From NCBI GenBank assembly GCA_938015355.1, contig CALLPS010000114.1, positions 1 to 34,221 on the forward strand: a stretch of DNA of 34,221 nucleotides. The letters are read 5' to 3'. Source of the DNA: an uncultured Pleurocapsa sp. Its GTDB lineage: Bacteria > Cyanobacteriota > Cyanobacteriia > Cyanobacteriales > Xenococcaceae. Below, piece by piece: positions 17,623 through 27,054 of the stretch. The position numbers and the translations under genes were made by a program. Numbering within the stretch: position 1 is the stretch's first letter; every line of letters begins with the position of its first letter. Under the pieces are notes generated by a model that saw only the letters and a program-made list of their open reading frames with translations, did no database searches and was not told the DNA's origin.

Positions 17623-17927
17623 GTTTACTTTTCCCTGATGATGCAATCAGCCAGTCTTAAACCGTTTGGTCGTGCTAACTAGCTGAGAAAAAATTATCTT
17701 TGTCCCTGTCGTTTTTTATATTAAAGATGTAACTACAGGTAGCACAATCGGGAAAAGTCGGATTTAGTCGGGAATTTTCTTAATTACTGATGTTACGCAC
17801 TAATCGATCTGTCAAGGTAGGTAGCACCATCTATAGCCGTACAAAGTTAGATTAGGACAAAGTTTAGCTATCTGCTCGTAAGGATAAAGAATGAAGGAAG
17901 AAGCTAATTATTCTAATGTAACAATTA
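17623..17927. other. Intergenic region
   Basis: About 300 bp separate the kinase gene and the coiled-coil gene, both on the minus strand. A short repeat of the type gtcggatttagtcgggaatt (about 17758-17777) is visible. I see no RNA gene or convincing ORF. Confidence 0.4.
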
Positions 17928-18587
17928 TCAATTAGCTTTTCTCGCTTTGAATTCTAATAAGTTAACTTTTTTCTGTAGACTTTTGTTTTCAGTTTTTAAG
18001 ACAGCAAGTTTCTTTTGGGCTCTACGAAAATGACCTTTGTAAGCCCCTAAACTTTGATTGCTTGCCCCTAATTTCTGACGACGGGTTACTTCTTTGGCAT
18101 ATTGACGCTGGAGTTTTTTATATGCTGTTTGTAACTCTTTTAAGCCACCCTTGCACTCTGACTTAAGTTTTTTTAATTCTCGATCCCTGGTCGCCACCAT
18201 TTTATTTAGGAATTCAATTTTAACCAACATTTGTCGATCAAAATTATTACTTTTCACCTGTTTGATCAATCCCTCATAACTGTGATGAATCCAGTCATGT
18301 TGTGACTTAAAAGCTCTTCTCGTTACTTCATATTTAATAGTATTTAAAACTGCCTCTTTATAAATACCTTTATGTTTAGCTTTAATTTCGATTAGTAGCC
18401 TGTCGTAGTTAGTAGCATTATGTCGCAAACTATCGCAATTAGCTTCAATATATTTAACGCGATCGCCTGTACTAGAATTAATAATATAGGCTTCAGCACC
18501 TTCTCCCCGTGGAGGATGACAGACAATACGATCTTTCCAACTCTGAATAACTTCCTGTAACGAAAATTGTTGGGTATTAATACTCAT
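17928..18587 (-). CDS. Basic coiled-coil protein of unknown function, 219 aa
   Basis: I do not recognise a family. The N-terminal third (residues 1-75) looks globular and mentions no motif. The C-terminal half (about 120-215) is Lys/Arg-rich with heptad-like Leu spacing (LKKLKSECKGGLKELQTAYKKL; LKTENKSLQKKVNLLEFKARK), indicating a long, very basic coiled coil that could bind nucleic acid, polyphosphate or a partner protein. There is no signal peptide or membrane segment. The ATG at 18585-18587 is a good start. A perfect 7-bp inverted repeat (18665-18680) lies about 80 bp upstream. It stands alone between the kinase gene and fabH. Confidence 0.6.
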   Translation of the reverse strand: MSINTQQFSLQEVIQSWKDRIVCHPPRGEGAEAYIINSSTGDRVKYIEANCDSLRHNATNYDRLLIEIKAKHKGIYKEAVLNTIKYEVTRRAFKSQHDWIHHSYEGLIKQVKSNNFDRQMLVKIEFLNKMVATRDRELKKLKSECKGGLKELQTAYKKLQRQYAKEVTRRQKLGASNQSLGAYKGHFRRAQKKLAVLKTENKSLQKKVNLLEFKARKAN

Positions 18588-18664
18588 TTGCCTTCAAATT
18601 ACTAAATATTGGTAGCAATAAAATCGAAACTAATAAAAAAATAAATATTGGTATATCTGACCAT

Positions 18665-18680
18665 AGCAATTACAATTGCT
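18665..18680. promoter_or_regulatory. Perfect inverted repeat AGCAATT-AC-AATTGCT
   Basis: A perfect 7-bp dyad with a 2-bp centre lies about 78-93 bp upstream of the coiled-coil gene start. Its length and symmetry suit a dimeric regulator's operator, but no regulator is suggested by context, so this is a candidate only. Confidence 0.3.
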
Positions 18681-18850
18681 GATTTAACTAAAATTAGTAT
18701 TTTGCTATTTAGGTCACGTCAGTTTTAGCAAGCAAACTTAAAAATCGCCACTGTAATTTCAGTGAATATTAGCTATTTATTCTTTAGCAAAGGGGCACTA
18801 TTGATCTTAGATCTTTATCATAGTAATACTTGTGACTAAATTCTTTAAAA

Positions 18851-19846
18851 TTAGCCCCATTTAAAAATAGCTGAACCCCAGGTTAAACCTGCCCCAAAAC
18901 CAGAAGCCGCAATTGTATCTCCAGGCTTAACTCTACCGTCTCTTACCGCAGCATCAAGGGCGAGGGGAATAGAAGCCGCAGAGGTATTACCATACTCAGC
19001 TATATTGCTTAAAATCTTCGATGAGGGAATCTTGAGCCGTTTGGCGACAGCATCCATAATCCGTTGGTTTGCCTGATGCAACAATAGCCAATCAATATCA
19101 TCAGCAGTGAGATTTGCTTGAAACATTGCCTTACTAATTGCTTCAGGGACTTTTGCTACAGCGAAACGATATACTTCTCTACCATTCATGGAGATGGGAT
19201 TATATGAACCCTGTTGCGCAGTAATACCATCTACCAAAGGTTTGTCTTGTCCATGATAGTTAAGGTTGAGAGAATCATTTTGGCTCCCATTACTATACAT
19301 ACCAAAACTTAGTAAACTGTTTTCCCTAGCCCTTTGGCAAACCACTGCCCCTGCACCATCACCAAACAAAATACAGCTAGTGCGATCGCTCCAATCTACC
19401 CACCGAGACATCACATCTGCCCCAATGACTAGTACATTTTGATGAACTCCAGTATTGATAAACTGGGAAGCCGTAATCAAAGCAAAGAGAAATCCTGAAC
19501 AGGCAGCGGTAAGATCGAATGCCACAGCGCTACTGGCTCCAATTAAGCCCTGAATCTTGCAAGCACTACCAAACATATCATCGGGAGTGGAAGTAGCCAA
19601 AATAATCAAGTCAATGTCGATGGGGGAAATTCCTGCCATGGCGATCGCTTTATTAGCAGCGATCGCTGAAAGCTGACTCAAAGATTCTGTGGGTGCAGCG
19701 ATGTGACGGTTTTTCATCCCGGTGCGGGTATTGATCCACTCATCGTCAGTTTCTACCATCTGAGCTAGATGATGGTTAGTCAAAATAGACTCTGGTGCAG
19801 CCGAGCCACATCCAGTAATTGCAATACCCGCCCCCATATTATTCAA
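18851..19846 (-). CDS. fabH: Beta-ketoacyl-ACP synthase III (FabH)
   Basis: Starts fatty acid synthesis by condensing acetyl-CoA with malonyl-ACP. At 331 residues the catalytic triad is Cys116 (DLTAACSGF), His257 (LLHQANQRI) and Asn287 (EYGNTSAAS). The start chosen is the TTG at 19846 because a GGAG lies 7 bp upstream of it; an ATG three codons later (19837) is the alternative. It follows plsX by 38 bp on the same strand. The plsX-fabH pair is a common bacterial arrangement that couples phospholipid and fatty acid initiation. Confidence 0.97.
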   Translation of the reverse strand: MNNMGAGIAITGCGSAAPESILTNHHLAQMVETDDEWINTRTGMKNRHIAAPTESLSQLSAIAANKAIAMAGISPIDIDLIILATSTPDDMFGSACKIQGLIGASSAVAFDLTAACSGFLFALITASQFINTGVHQNVLVIGADVMSRWVDWSDRTSCILFGDGAGAVVCQRARENSLLSFGMYSNGSQNDSLNLNYHGQDKPLVDGITAQQGSYNPISMNGREVYRFAVAKVPEAISKAMFQANLTADDIDWLLLHQANQRIMDAVAKRLKIPSSKILSNIAEYGNTSAASIPLALDAAVRDGRVKPGDTIAASGFGAGLTWGSAIFKWG

Positions 19847-19884
19847 TGTTTCACTCCGTTATTTGTTTGGCTATCTACTTACCA

Positions 19885-20940
19885 TTAGTTGGCAGAAGTC
19901 GCTTCAGTATGTGTTTCTGTTTCTAATCGCTGCTGATTATTAGCTTTGATTTTCTCTAACACTTCATTATCGATCGCCTCTTTTGCTAAGCGAATAGCAT
20001 TGAAAATCGATCCTCGACGAGAACTCCCGTGACTAATAATACAAATTCCTGCCACCCCAAACAATAATGCGCCTCCATGCTCAGCGCGATCGATACGGCG
20101 CTTAATATTCATCAAGTTGGGCTTGAGTAAAGCTGTTCCTACTTTACCGTGTAATCCTTGGGGTAGTTCTTCTTTCATAATTTGCATCATTACTTCCCCA
20201 ATTGCTTCGGCAAACTTGAGAACAATGTTACCGACAAAACCATCACAAACAATAATGTCAAATTCACCAGATAAGACATCTCTACCTTCGGCATTCCCCA
20301 CAAAGGGAATTTGCGGGTTTTCGGTCAGTAGTTTGTGGGTAGCTAATGCTAATTCATTACCTTTAGAAGATTCTTCGCCGATGTTGAGCAAACCCACCTG
20401 GGGCTCTGCGTTGCCTAAAACATATCGACTATAAATTGTCCCCATCAGGGCAAACTGTTCGAGGTACTTGGGCTTACTATCAACATTTGCCCCCACATCT
20501 AAAACGATTACTGATTTGCCAGGAATAATAGTAGGTAACACTGCACCAATTGCAGGGCGTTCAATACCTTTTAAGCGACCTAATTTCAGCAGTGCGGCTG
20601 CCATCGCTGCTCCCGAATGTCCCGCGGAAACTACAGCATCAGCCTCTTTTTGCTTAACTAACTTCATTGCTACATTGATCGAGGCTTTCGGCTTACGACG
20701 AATACCCGTTAAAGGTTCTTCTTTCATGGTAATTACATCTTCAGCATGAACCACCTTAATGTGTTCCGAATCTTTGCCGCCGTGTTTTTTTACCAGAGAG
20801 TTGATCTGTTGCTCATCTCCTACTAGTAGAACATCTAGATCTAATTCCGCCGAAGCCTGAATTGCTCCTGCGACAATTTCCTCTGGGGCAAAGTCGCCCC
20901 CCATAGCGTCTACTGCAATTTTTGCGCGCATTAATCCCAT
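19885..20940 (-). CDS. plsX: Phosphate acyltransferase PlsX
   Basis: Makes acyl-phosphate from acyl-ACP for phosphatidic acid synthesis, acting peripherally at the membrane with PlsY. The 351-residue protein shows the family's IAVDAMGGDFAPEEIV near the N-terminus, GIRRKPKASINVAM (about 79-92), SAGHSGAAMAAALLKLGR, LDVGANVD, ICDGFVGNIVLKF and the C-terminal GVAGICIISHGSS. Two starts are possible, the ATG at 20940 and another three codons later (MGLM). It is the first gene of a plsX-fabH operon and diverges from dacB. Confidence 0.96.
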   Translation of the reverse strand: MGLMRAKIAVDAMGGDFAPEEIVAGAIQASAELDLDVLLVGDEQQINSLVKKHGGKDSEHIKVVHAEDVITMKEEPLTGIRRKPKASINVAMKLVKQKEADAVVSAGHSGAAMAAALLKLGRLKGIERPAIGAVLPTIIPGKSVIVLDVGANVDSKPKYLEQFALMGTIYSRYVLGNAEPQVGLLNIGEESSKGNELALATHKLLTENPQIPFVGNAEGRDVLSGEFDIIVCDGFVGNIVLKFAEAIGEVMMQIMKEELPQGLHGKVGTALLKPNLMNIKRRIDRAEHGGALLFGVAGICIISHGSSRRGSIFNAIRLAKEAIDNEVLEKIKANNQQRLETETHTEATSAN

Positions 20941-21129
20941 GTAGCAAATTTTATTATAAGCCTTACAAATTTTAACAGTCTGAGGTCAAAGATCCCTAAT
21001 ATCTATCGGAAATGACATTAGAAATTGCTCTTTTTACCTACACCTAAAACAAAAAAGTTATAAATGATCTTGATGTTAATAGTGTCATTTTAGCTGTCAA
21101 CTGCAAGTAATTCTCATTTTGGTTGTTTT

Positions 21130-22431
21130 ATGCTGGATTTTATGGCTATGAGTGCGATCGCTTGGTTAAATGGGTTGAGACAAGTAGACCACAATTTAGC
21201 GCCTTTGGAGTCATTTCCCTGGGAACAATCGGCGATCTTTAAGCTTCCTCCTCAGACTCAGGATTTAGTTAGCGAACAAGTCGTTCAAGCTTATCTGCAA
21301 AATTTAGCCCATCAGAAATTTGATGCTAATCGTCAAGGAATATGGGTGCAATCAGGCTGGGTGACTCCCATTAGTAATCAAGGAAAAATATCTCTTCCTG
21401 CTGCGTCTCTGACTAAAATTGCCACAACCCTAGCTGCCTTGAGTACCTGGGGCGCAAAACATCAATTTTCGACGGATATTTACCACACTGGAGAAATTGT
21501 TGACGGTATTGTTACAGGAGATCTAATTATTAAAGGTAGTGGCGATCCGTTTTTTGTCTGGGAAGAAGCGATCGCTTTGGGAAATGCTCTGAATCAATTA
21601 GGGATCAAAGAAGTTCAGGGAAATTTGTTAGTTACAGATAAGTTCTATATGAACTATCAGGAGCAACCCCTGAAGGCAGGAGAGTTGTTGAAACAGGGAT
21701 TAGACCGCAAACGATGGTCAAGAGAAATCACTACGCAATATTTGCAAATGCCCCCAGGGACAAAACAACCAGAACTTGCGATCGCCAAAGAAGTCAAGTT
21801 AATTAACCAAGTACCTACTAAGGCTTCATTATTAATCCGCCATCGCTCATTACCCTTAAGTGAAATCCTGAGACAGATGAACATCTATAGTAATAATAAA
21901 ATGGCGCAGATGTTAGCCGACTTAGCAGGGGGTGCAAATCAGGTTGCTGAAACTAGTGCCAAGCTCGCAGGCTTTCCCCTCACAGAAATCGAATTAGTCA
22001 ATGGCTCAGGTTTAGGAGAAGAAAATCGCATTTCTCCCCGTGCTGTCTGTCAGATGATGATCGCGATTGATCGCTTAGTTAAGTCAGATTTCTTGAGTGC
22101 TGCCGACTTATTCCCCACCGCAGGTAAAGATATTGTGGGCACAGTGCAGAATCGAGGTTTACCCAGAGGGACAACTATCAAAACGGGAACCCTAGATAAT
22201 GTTAGTGCTTTAGCAGGAGTTATTCCCTCCCAACACAACAAAGTCTATTTCAGCATCATCAACTATGGTCGTCCAGTTAAGTATTTCCGCCAACAGCAGG
22301 ACATATTATTAAACGAATTAGCCCAAAGATGGCAGTTAATACCGAATAATTTGAATAATTTAAATTTAGCTCCAGAAAATAACTGGTATCTCGGCGATCC
22401 TCAAAGAAATAAACTGAATATGATCAATTGA
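21130..22431 (+). CDS. dacB: D-alanyl-D-alanine carboxypeptidase/endopeptidase (DacB, S13, PBP4-like)
   Basis: A penicillin-binding peptidoglycan hydrolase of 433 residues. The three active-site motifs are present: Ser93-x-x-Lys96 (ASLTK), Ser-Asn-Asn at 254-256 (YSNNK), and Lys-Thr-Gly at 351-353. The spacing between the first two (about 160 residues) is shorter than in E. coli PBP4, so the domain inserted there is reduced. The N-terminus (MLDFMAMSAIAWLNG) is weakly hydrophobic and lacks basic residues, so no standard signal peptide is visible; export may rely on an unusual leader. It cleaves the terminal D-Ala or cross-links of periplasmic peptidoglycan. Confidence 0.92.
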   Translation: MLDFMAMSAIAWLNGLRQVDHNLAPLESFPWEQSAIFKLPPQTQDLVSEQVVQAYLQNLAHQKFDANRQGIWVQSGWVTPISNQGKISLPAASLTKIATTLAALSTWGAKHQFSTDIYHTGEIVDGIVTGDLIIKGSGDPFFVWEEAIALGNALNQLGIKEVQGNLLVTDKFYMNYQEQPLKAGELLKQGLDRKRWSREITTQYLQMPPGTKQPELAIAKEVKLINQVPTKASLLIRHRSLPLSEILRQMNIYSNNKMAQMLADLAGGANQVAETSAKLAGFPLTEIELVNGSGLGEENRISPRAVCQMMIAIDRLVKSDFLSAADLFPTAGKDIVGTVQNRGLPRGTTIKTGTLDNVSALAGVIPSQHNKVYFSIINYGRPVKYFRQQQDILLNELAQRWQLIPNNLNNLNLAPENNWYLGDPQRNKLNMIN

Positions 22432-22489
22432 ATTTACAGATAGTTAATTAAATAATTTTATTCTTAAATTATTAGATAGAAAATTCAAT

Positions 22490-22603
22490 ATGGAGTCCCC
22501 TGCTATTATCATTGGGCTAATCTTGGTCTTGAATTCCATCTCTCATATAACTCTCATACAATGCATTATCTACCCCGCAAAATTCACTCCTATGAGACTG
22601 TGA
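22490..22603 (+). CDS. Possible 37-aa hydrophobic micro-ORF upstream of bicA
   Basis: ATG at 22490 to TGA at 22601-22603 encodes 37 residues with a hydrophobic run (AIIIGLILVLNSI). It ends 10 bp before the bicA start codon. No ribosome binding site is evident and AT-rich DNA readily yields hydrophobic short ORFs, so it may be chance. The position in the bicA leader makes it worth recording. Confidence 0.2.
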   Translation: MESPAIIIGLILVLNSISHITLIQCIIYPAKFTPMRL

Positions 22604-22613
22604 GCAAATTATT

Positions 22614-24311
22614 ATGCAACTGGTAAACGGTTTACACTCGAAAAATATTCGAGGTGATCTATTTGGTGGCATTACTGCCGCAGTAGTAGCATTGCCTCTG
22701 GCATTGGCTTTTGGTGTATCTTCTGGGGCTGGAGCGATCGCCGGTCTTTATGGTGCCATAATTGTCGGCTTTTTTGCGGCTCTATTTGGGGGGACTCCTT
22801 CACAAATTTCTGGGCCTACTGGTCCGATGACGGTAGTGATCGCCACGGTATTTTCTAGCATAGCTGCTAACGACTCTAATAGTAGTTTCGCCCTGGCTTT
22901 TACCGTAATTATGTTAGGGGGAGTATTTCAAATTATCTTTGGTTTGATGGGGTTGGGTAAATATATTACCTTGATGCCCTATACGGTAATTTCAGGCTTT
23001 ATGACTGGGGTTGGTGTGATTATTATCTTGTTACAAATTGGCCCATTTTTAGGACATCCTGCTTCGGCAAATGTGGTTCAGTCCATCAGAATGTTCCCTG
23101 AATTTGTCAAGACTGTCAATCTTGCTGCCTTGGGTTTGGGAATTCTCACTTTGGCGATCGTTTTTGGTTGTCCAAGAAAAGTAACTCGCATCATTCCTTC
23201 TCCATTGCTGGCACTAATCATCGGCACTATCGTGGCGATTATCATTGGTAATTATAATCCTGATCATGGTCTACTCTTAATTGGGGATATTCCTAGTGGA
23301 TTACCTAGTTTACATCGACCCCACTTTGACGTGAATCAATTGAGGGCGATCTTTGGTTACAGTCTCATGTTGGCAGTTTTGGGATCGATCGACTCTTTAT
23401 TGACTTCTTTAGTCGCCGATAGCATCACTCAAACAAGTCATGATAGCGATCGCGAATTAATTGGCCAGGGCATTGGTAATTTGATTTCGGGTTTGTTTGG
23501 GGGGCTTCCAGGGGCAGGAGCCACCATGCGCACCGTAATTAACGTTAAAACTGGAGGAAAAACTCCGATTTCGGGGATGGTTCATGCCGTAGTTTTATTA
23601 ATTATTGTCTTGAAAGCTGGAGAATTCACTTCTAATATTCCCCATGCAGTTTTGGCAGGAATCTTAATTAAAGTCGGGATTGATATTATTGATTGGAGTT
23701 TTTTGAAACGGGCACATCAAATTTCTCTCAAAGCCACGGGCTTAATGTACTTAGTCATATTTTTGACGGTATTTGTTGATTTAATTACTGCCGTAGCGGT
23801 GGGAGTATTTTTTGCCAACTTATTAACCATTAAAAGTTTGAGTGATATTCAAAGTGCTCATATCCAGACTATTAGCGATCCTGATGATGATAATGATGAT
23901 ACTCATTTAACTACGGAAGAAAAATACATTATCAAAAGGGCTAAAGGTAAAATTCTTTTATTTAATCTTACGGGCCCCATGAGTTTTGGAGCCGCAAAAA
24001 CCATTTCTCAAAGGATGGGAATTGTCAGGCAGTATGATGCTTTGATTTTAGATCTGAGTGATGTACCTTTGTTGGGGGTAACTGCTTCTTTAGCGATCGA
24101 AAATATGGTAAAAGATGCCTGTGAAAACAATCGTCAAGTATTTATTGTCGGGGCGAAAGGGAAAGTCCAAAAAAGATTACAAAAAATGAATATTCTCAGG
24201 TTACTATCTCCTCAGAATCCTTTTAACGATCGCCTGTCTGCTCTGCAAGAAGCGATCGCTTATATTGAAAAACCTGATATTAAGCTTAAAAACAAAAAAC
24301 CCAAAAATTAA
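22614..24311 (+). CDS. bicA: SulP-family sodium-dependent bicarbonate transporter BicA
   Basis: Inner-membrane bicarbonate importer feeding the carboxysome-based carbon-concentrating mechanism. It is 565 residues, with about 14 membrane segments in the first 410 and a C-terminal STAS domain (about 440-550; GKILLFNLTGPMSFG...). The start GDLFGGITAAVVALPLALAFG and the motif GTPSQISGPTGPMTVV (60-75) are close to Synechococcus PCC 7002 BicA. Residues matching its sodium site as I recall it (Asp258, Thr262, Gly300-Ala301-Thr302) are Asp260, Thr264 and Gly302-Ala303-Thr304. An acidic run in the linker (DPDDDNDDT) precedes STAS. Other SulP anion carriers are the alternative, but the match favours BicA. 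It is convergent with recG, with 2 bp between their stop codons. Confidence 0.9.
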   Translation: MQLVNGLHSKNIRGDLFGGITAAVVALPLALAFGVSSGAGAIAGLYGAIIVGFFAALFGGTPSQISGPTGPMTVVIATVFSSIAANDSNSSFALAFTVIMLGGVFQIIFGLMGLGKYITLMPYTVISGFMTGVGVIIILLQIGPFLGHPASANVVQSIRMFPEFVKTVNLAALGLGILTLAIVFGCPRKVTRIIPSPLLALIIGTIVAIIIGNYNPDHGLLLIGDIPSGLPSLHRPHFDVNQLRAIFGYSLMLAVLGSIDSLLTSLVADSITQTSHDSDRELIGQGIGNLISGLFGGLPGAGATMRTVINVKTGGKTPISGMVHAVVLLIIVLKAGEFTSNIPHAVLAGILIKVGIDIIDWSFLKRAHQISLKATGLMYLVIFLTVFVDLITAVAVGVFFANLLTIKSLSDIQSAHIQTISDPDDDNDDTHLTTEEKYIIKRAKGKILLFNLTGPMSFGAAKTISQRMGIVRQYDALILDLSDVPLLGVTASLAIENMVKDACENNRQVFIVGAKGKVQKRLQKMNILRLLSPQNPFNDRLSALQEAIAYIEKPDIKLKNKKPKN

Positions 24312-24313
24312 GT

Positions 24314-26779
24314 TTAATTCAAAATATCCCCACCCATCAGACGACGATAACGAATTTCTAATTCTTGTTTCAAAGAAGGAGAATTCTCCAGCATCTTGTC
24401 CGCAGCAATAATCTTTTCTGCTGCTTCCCTGGCTAAACTAAGCACCTCTTGATCTTCCACCAGACTGGCTAAGGCAAAATCTGGGAGTCCTGACTGACGA
24501 GTCCCTAATACGGCTCCTGGTCCCCGAAAACGCATATCTGCCTCAGAGATAAAGAAACCATCTTGAGATTCTTCTAGCACTGCTAAACGCTGTCTGGCTT
24601 CAATATTTTTGGTACTACTCATTAAAAAGCAATAGGACTTGCTGCTGCCCCTACCTACTCGTCCTCGCAACTGGTGTAATTGAGATAAACCAAAGCGTTC
24701 CGCATTTTCAATGACCATGACTGTGGCATTGGGGACATCTACCCCCACTTCAATTACTGTGGTCGAGACAATGATCTGACATTGGTTATCGCGGAAAGAG
24801 TTTAACGCGGCATCTTTATCGGCTGAATTCATACGACCATGTAAGAGGGCAATCTGAAATTCAGGAAATATAACTTCTGATAGGCGTTGATGTTCTTCTG
24901 TTGCCGCCTTTAGATCGAGTTTTTCTGATTCTTCTACTAAGGGGAAAATAATATAAGCCTGTCTCCCCTGAGCAATTTCTCGCCGAATCAGATCATAGAC
25001 TTTTTTACGATCCTTGCCTTTTTTTGCCATGGTACTAATTGCCTGTCTACCAGGGGGTAATTCATCAATTTGACTGACATCTAAATCACCATGGAGAGTT
25101 AACGCCAGAGTACGGGGAATCGGCGTAGCAGTCATAGTTAAAACGTGGGGAGACTTTCCTTTGCCTAACAAACGTGCTCGCTGGTGTACCCCAAAGCGAT
25201 GTTGTTCATCAATTACCGCCAAGCCAAGCTTATGAAACTTAACAGGGTCCTGAATTAAGGCATGAGTCCCCACTAGTAAAGGTAATTCACCGTTTTCCAG
25301 TTGAGAATGAATTTCTCGCCGTTTCGCGGTTTTAGTTGACCCTGTAAGCAACTCCACAGGTAAATGCAACATGTTAAACCAAGGGACTAACTTACGGTAA
25401 TGTTGTTCTGCTAATACTTCCGTGGGAGCCATTAATGCCGCCTGATAACCAGACTGAATTGCCGCCAGGATCGCATACACTGCCACAATGGTTTTTCCTG
25501 AACCCACATCTCCCTGTACTAAACGATTCATCGCCGTATCAGATGTACCTAAATCCTGAAAGATTTCTCCCACTACCCGTTGTTGGGCATTGGTTAAGGT
25601 AAAGGGGAGGATCTGATTAAACTGTTCAATTAATTTTCCTTGGGGGGCAAAACTAGCACTGGGTTGATTTTGTTTCAATTGTTGACGACGTTGTAAAAAC
25701 CCGAGCTGAAGATAGAAAAATTCGTCAAAAACCAGTCTGCGTCGCGCATGAGTTAGTTCTTCTCGGTTTTCGGGATAATGCAAACAGGCGATCGCATTTT
25801 TTAGTTTTACTAAGCCATATTGATTCCGTAGTTCACTGGGTAAAGGATCGGCTAACTGTGCCGCAGCGGGTAAGACAGCAATGACAGATTTCCTCACGGT
25901 GTCCGCTGGGACTCCCTCTGTTAAAGGATACACGGGTAACAGCCGACCAATTTTGATCGATTCGATACTTGCCCCCGCACCATCTAAAACTTCGATTTCT
26001 GGCTTATCTAAAGTAATGCCGTATTTATTTTGCTTAACTATGCCTGAAGCCGCAACAATTGAGCCGACAGGATACCGACGTTTATAGCTTTCTTGGGCAC
26101 CCCGATGACTAAATCTTGCTCCCATTAAAAAGCGATTGAGTTTTAATCTACCTGTAGCATCACTCAAAATTAACTCAAAGATGGTTAATTTCTTATTCTT
26201 CGGGCTACTAAAACATTTACAGCTTCTAACTGTTCCAATTACCGTTACCGTCTCCCCTGGCTCAAGATGGGTGATTTGTACCTGACGGGCATAGTCTAGA
26301 TGATCGCGGGGATAATAAAATAACAGATCCCTGACTGTATATAGTCCTAATCGCTCCAGGTAATTACTTCTGCGTCCAATATCAATCACCTCACTTAAAG
26401 GCTGATCTAGGGAAAGAGTTTGGTTAAAATAAGTCTTAGCTTTCGGGCTGCTTAGAGTTGCGGTGCGGGGAGCCTTCGGCGGGGGTGGGGTGCTGGGAGT
26501 TTCGACAAGAGCTTTTTGTTTATGTAAAAAATTACGGGTGCTGATTATTAACTGCTTTCTCTGAGACGAACTTAAGCTTTCATAGCCAGCAAACTTTTGA
26601 GCAATATCATGCCATTGGATCTTATCCCCAGCAGGAATATTTCTCGGTGGTTTGCCTAAACTAAGACAGAGAAACTCACTAAAGCGAAATTGGTTACCGA
26701 CTAAATCGATGTATCCTCTTTCTGCTTCTACCGATAATGCTTTCTGCAACCTCACCCAATCTAGCGCTTGTTCCGTCAT
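24314..26779 (-). CDS. recG: ATP-dependent DNA helicase RecG
   Basis: Branch-migrates stalled replication forks and Holliday junctions. It is 821 residues, about 125 longer at the N-terminus than E. coli RecG, an extension usual in cyanobacteria and plants. The wedge/OB domain covers about 130-290. Helicase motif I (GDVGSGKT) is at 423-430, followed by MAPTEVLAEQHY, motif II as DEQH, TATPIPRTL (motif III), and the C-terminal QLHQLRGRVGRG (motif VI). The C-terminal TRG-type motif region is complete. It starts at ATG 26777-26779, with AGGA directly upstream. It is tail to tail with bicA. Confidence 0.96.
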   Translation of the reverse strand: MTEQALDWVRLQKALSVEAERGYIDLVGNQFRFSEFLCLSLGKPPRNIPAGDKIQWHDIAQKFAGYESLSSSQRKQLIISTRNFLHKQKALVETPSTPPPPKAPRTATLSSPKAKTYFNQTLSLDQPLSEVIDIGRRSNYLERLGLYTVRDLLFYYPRDHLDYARQVQITHLEPGETVTVIGTVRSCKCFSSPKNKKLTIFELILSDATGRLKLNRFLMGARFSHRGAQESYKRRYPVGSIVAASGIVKQNKYGITLDKPEIEVLDGAGASIESIKIGRLLPVYPLTEGVPADTVRKSVIAVLPAAAQLADPLPSELRNQYGLVKLKNAIACLHYPENREELTHARRRLVFDEFFYLQLGFLQRRQQLKQNQPSASFAPQGKLIEQFNQILPFTLTNAQQRVVGEIFQDLGTSDTAMNRLVQGDVGSGKTIVAVYAILAAIQSGYQAALMAPTEVLAEQHYRKLVPWFNMLHLPVELLTGSTKTAKRREIHSQLENGELPLLVGTHALIQDPVKFHKLGLAVIDEQHRFGVHQRARLLGKGKSPHVLTMTATPIPRTLALTLHGDLDVSQIDELPPGRQAISTMAKKGKDRKKVYDLIRREIAQGRQAYIIFPLVEESEKLDLKAATEEHQRLSEVIFPEFQIALLHGRMNSADKDAALNSFRDNQCQIIVSTTVIEVGVDVPNATVMVIENAERFGLSQLHQLRGRVGRGSSKSYCFLMSSTKNIEARQRLAVLEESQDGFFISEADMRFRGPGAVLGTRQSGLPDFALASLVEDQEVLSLAREAAEKIIAADKMLENSPSLKQELEIRYRRLMGGDILN

Positions 26780-26950
26780 TCCTCATTTTTAGCGTTGGTA
26801 ATTAACTGCCATTTTAAATACTATTTCCCCCCTTGCACATTTAGTGTGAATCATTTTAGTTTGTACTCTGGTTGCCTGATTCTTAGTCTTTAGTTTTTGG
26901 GGACTATTGATGTTATGCCCTTGCCTATCACGGATACCGCGACCCATATG

Positions 26951-27020
26951 GCTTGCCCTCGAATGGGGGTACTGTTGTCCTAAAGGATTCCCTAAAGGGC
27001 TTGCACTCGAATGGGTGTAC
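26951..27020. repeat. 22-bp direct repeats with internal palindrome
   Basis: The 22-mer at 26951-26972 (gcttgccctcgaatggg...) recurs at 26999-27020 with two mismatches. Between them is a palindromic CCTAAAGG-like stretch (about 26980-26998). This resembles the dispersed palindromic repeats of cyanobacterial intergenic DNA. It fills the gap between recG and the histidine kinase gene and explains a spurious 77-codon ORF there. Confidence 0.7.
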
Positions 27021-27054
27021 ACCTTCGGATAAGCTTCGCGTCACTGTTAACTGT

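Noticed and set aside
20117-20434. 105-codon ORF antisense to plsX
   Set aside because: It lies entirely within plsX, whose family motifs are unambiguous.
21010-21090. AAATGACA (21010-21017) and TGTCATTT (21083-21090) between plsX and dacB
   Set aside because: The 8-bp arms are 65 bp apart in AT-rich DNA and no regulator is suggested; this spacing can arise by chance.
26789-27022. 77-codon minus-strand ORF after recG
   Set aside because: It is translated from two 22-bp repeats and a palindrome; the peptide is low-complexity and repeat-derived, so no gene is called.
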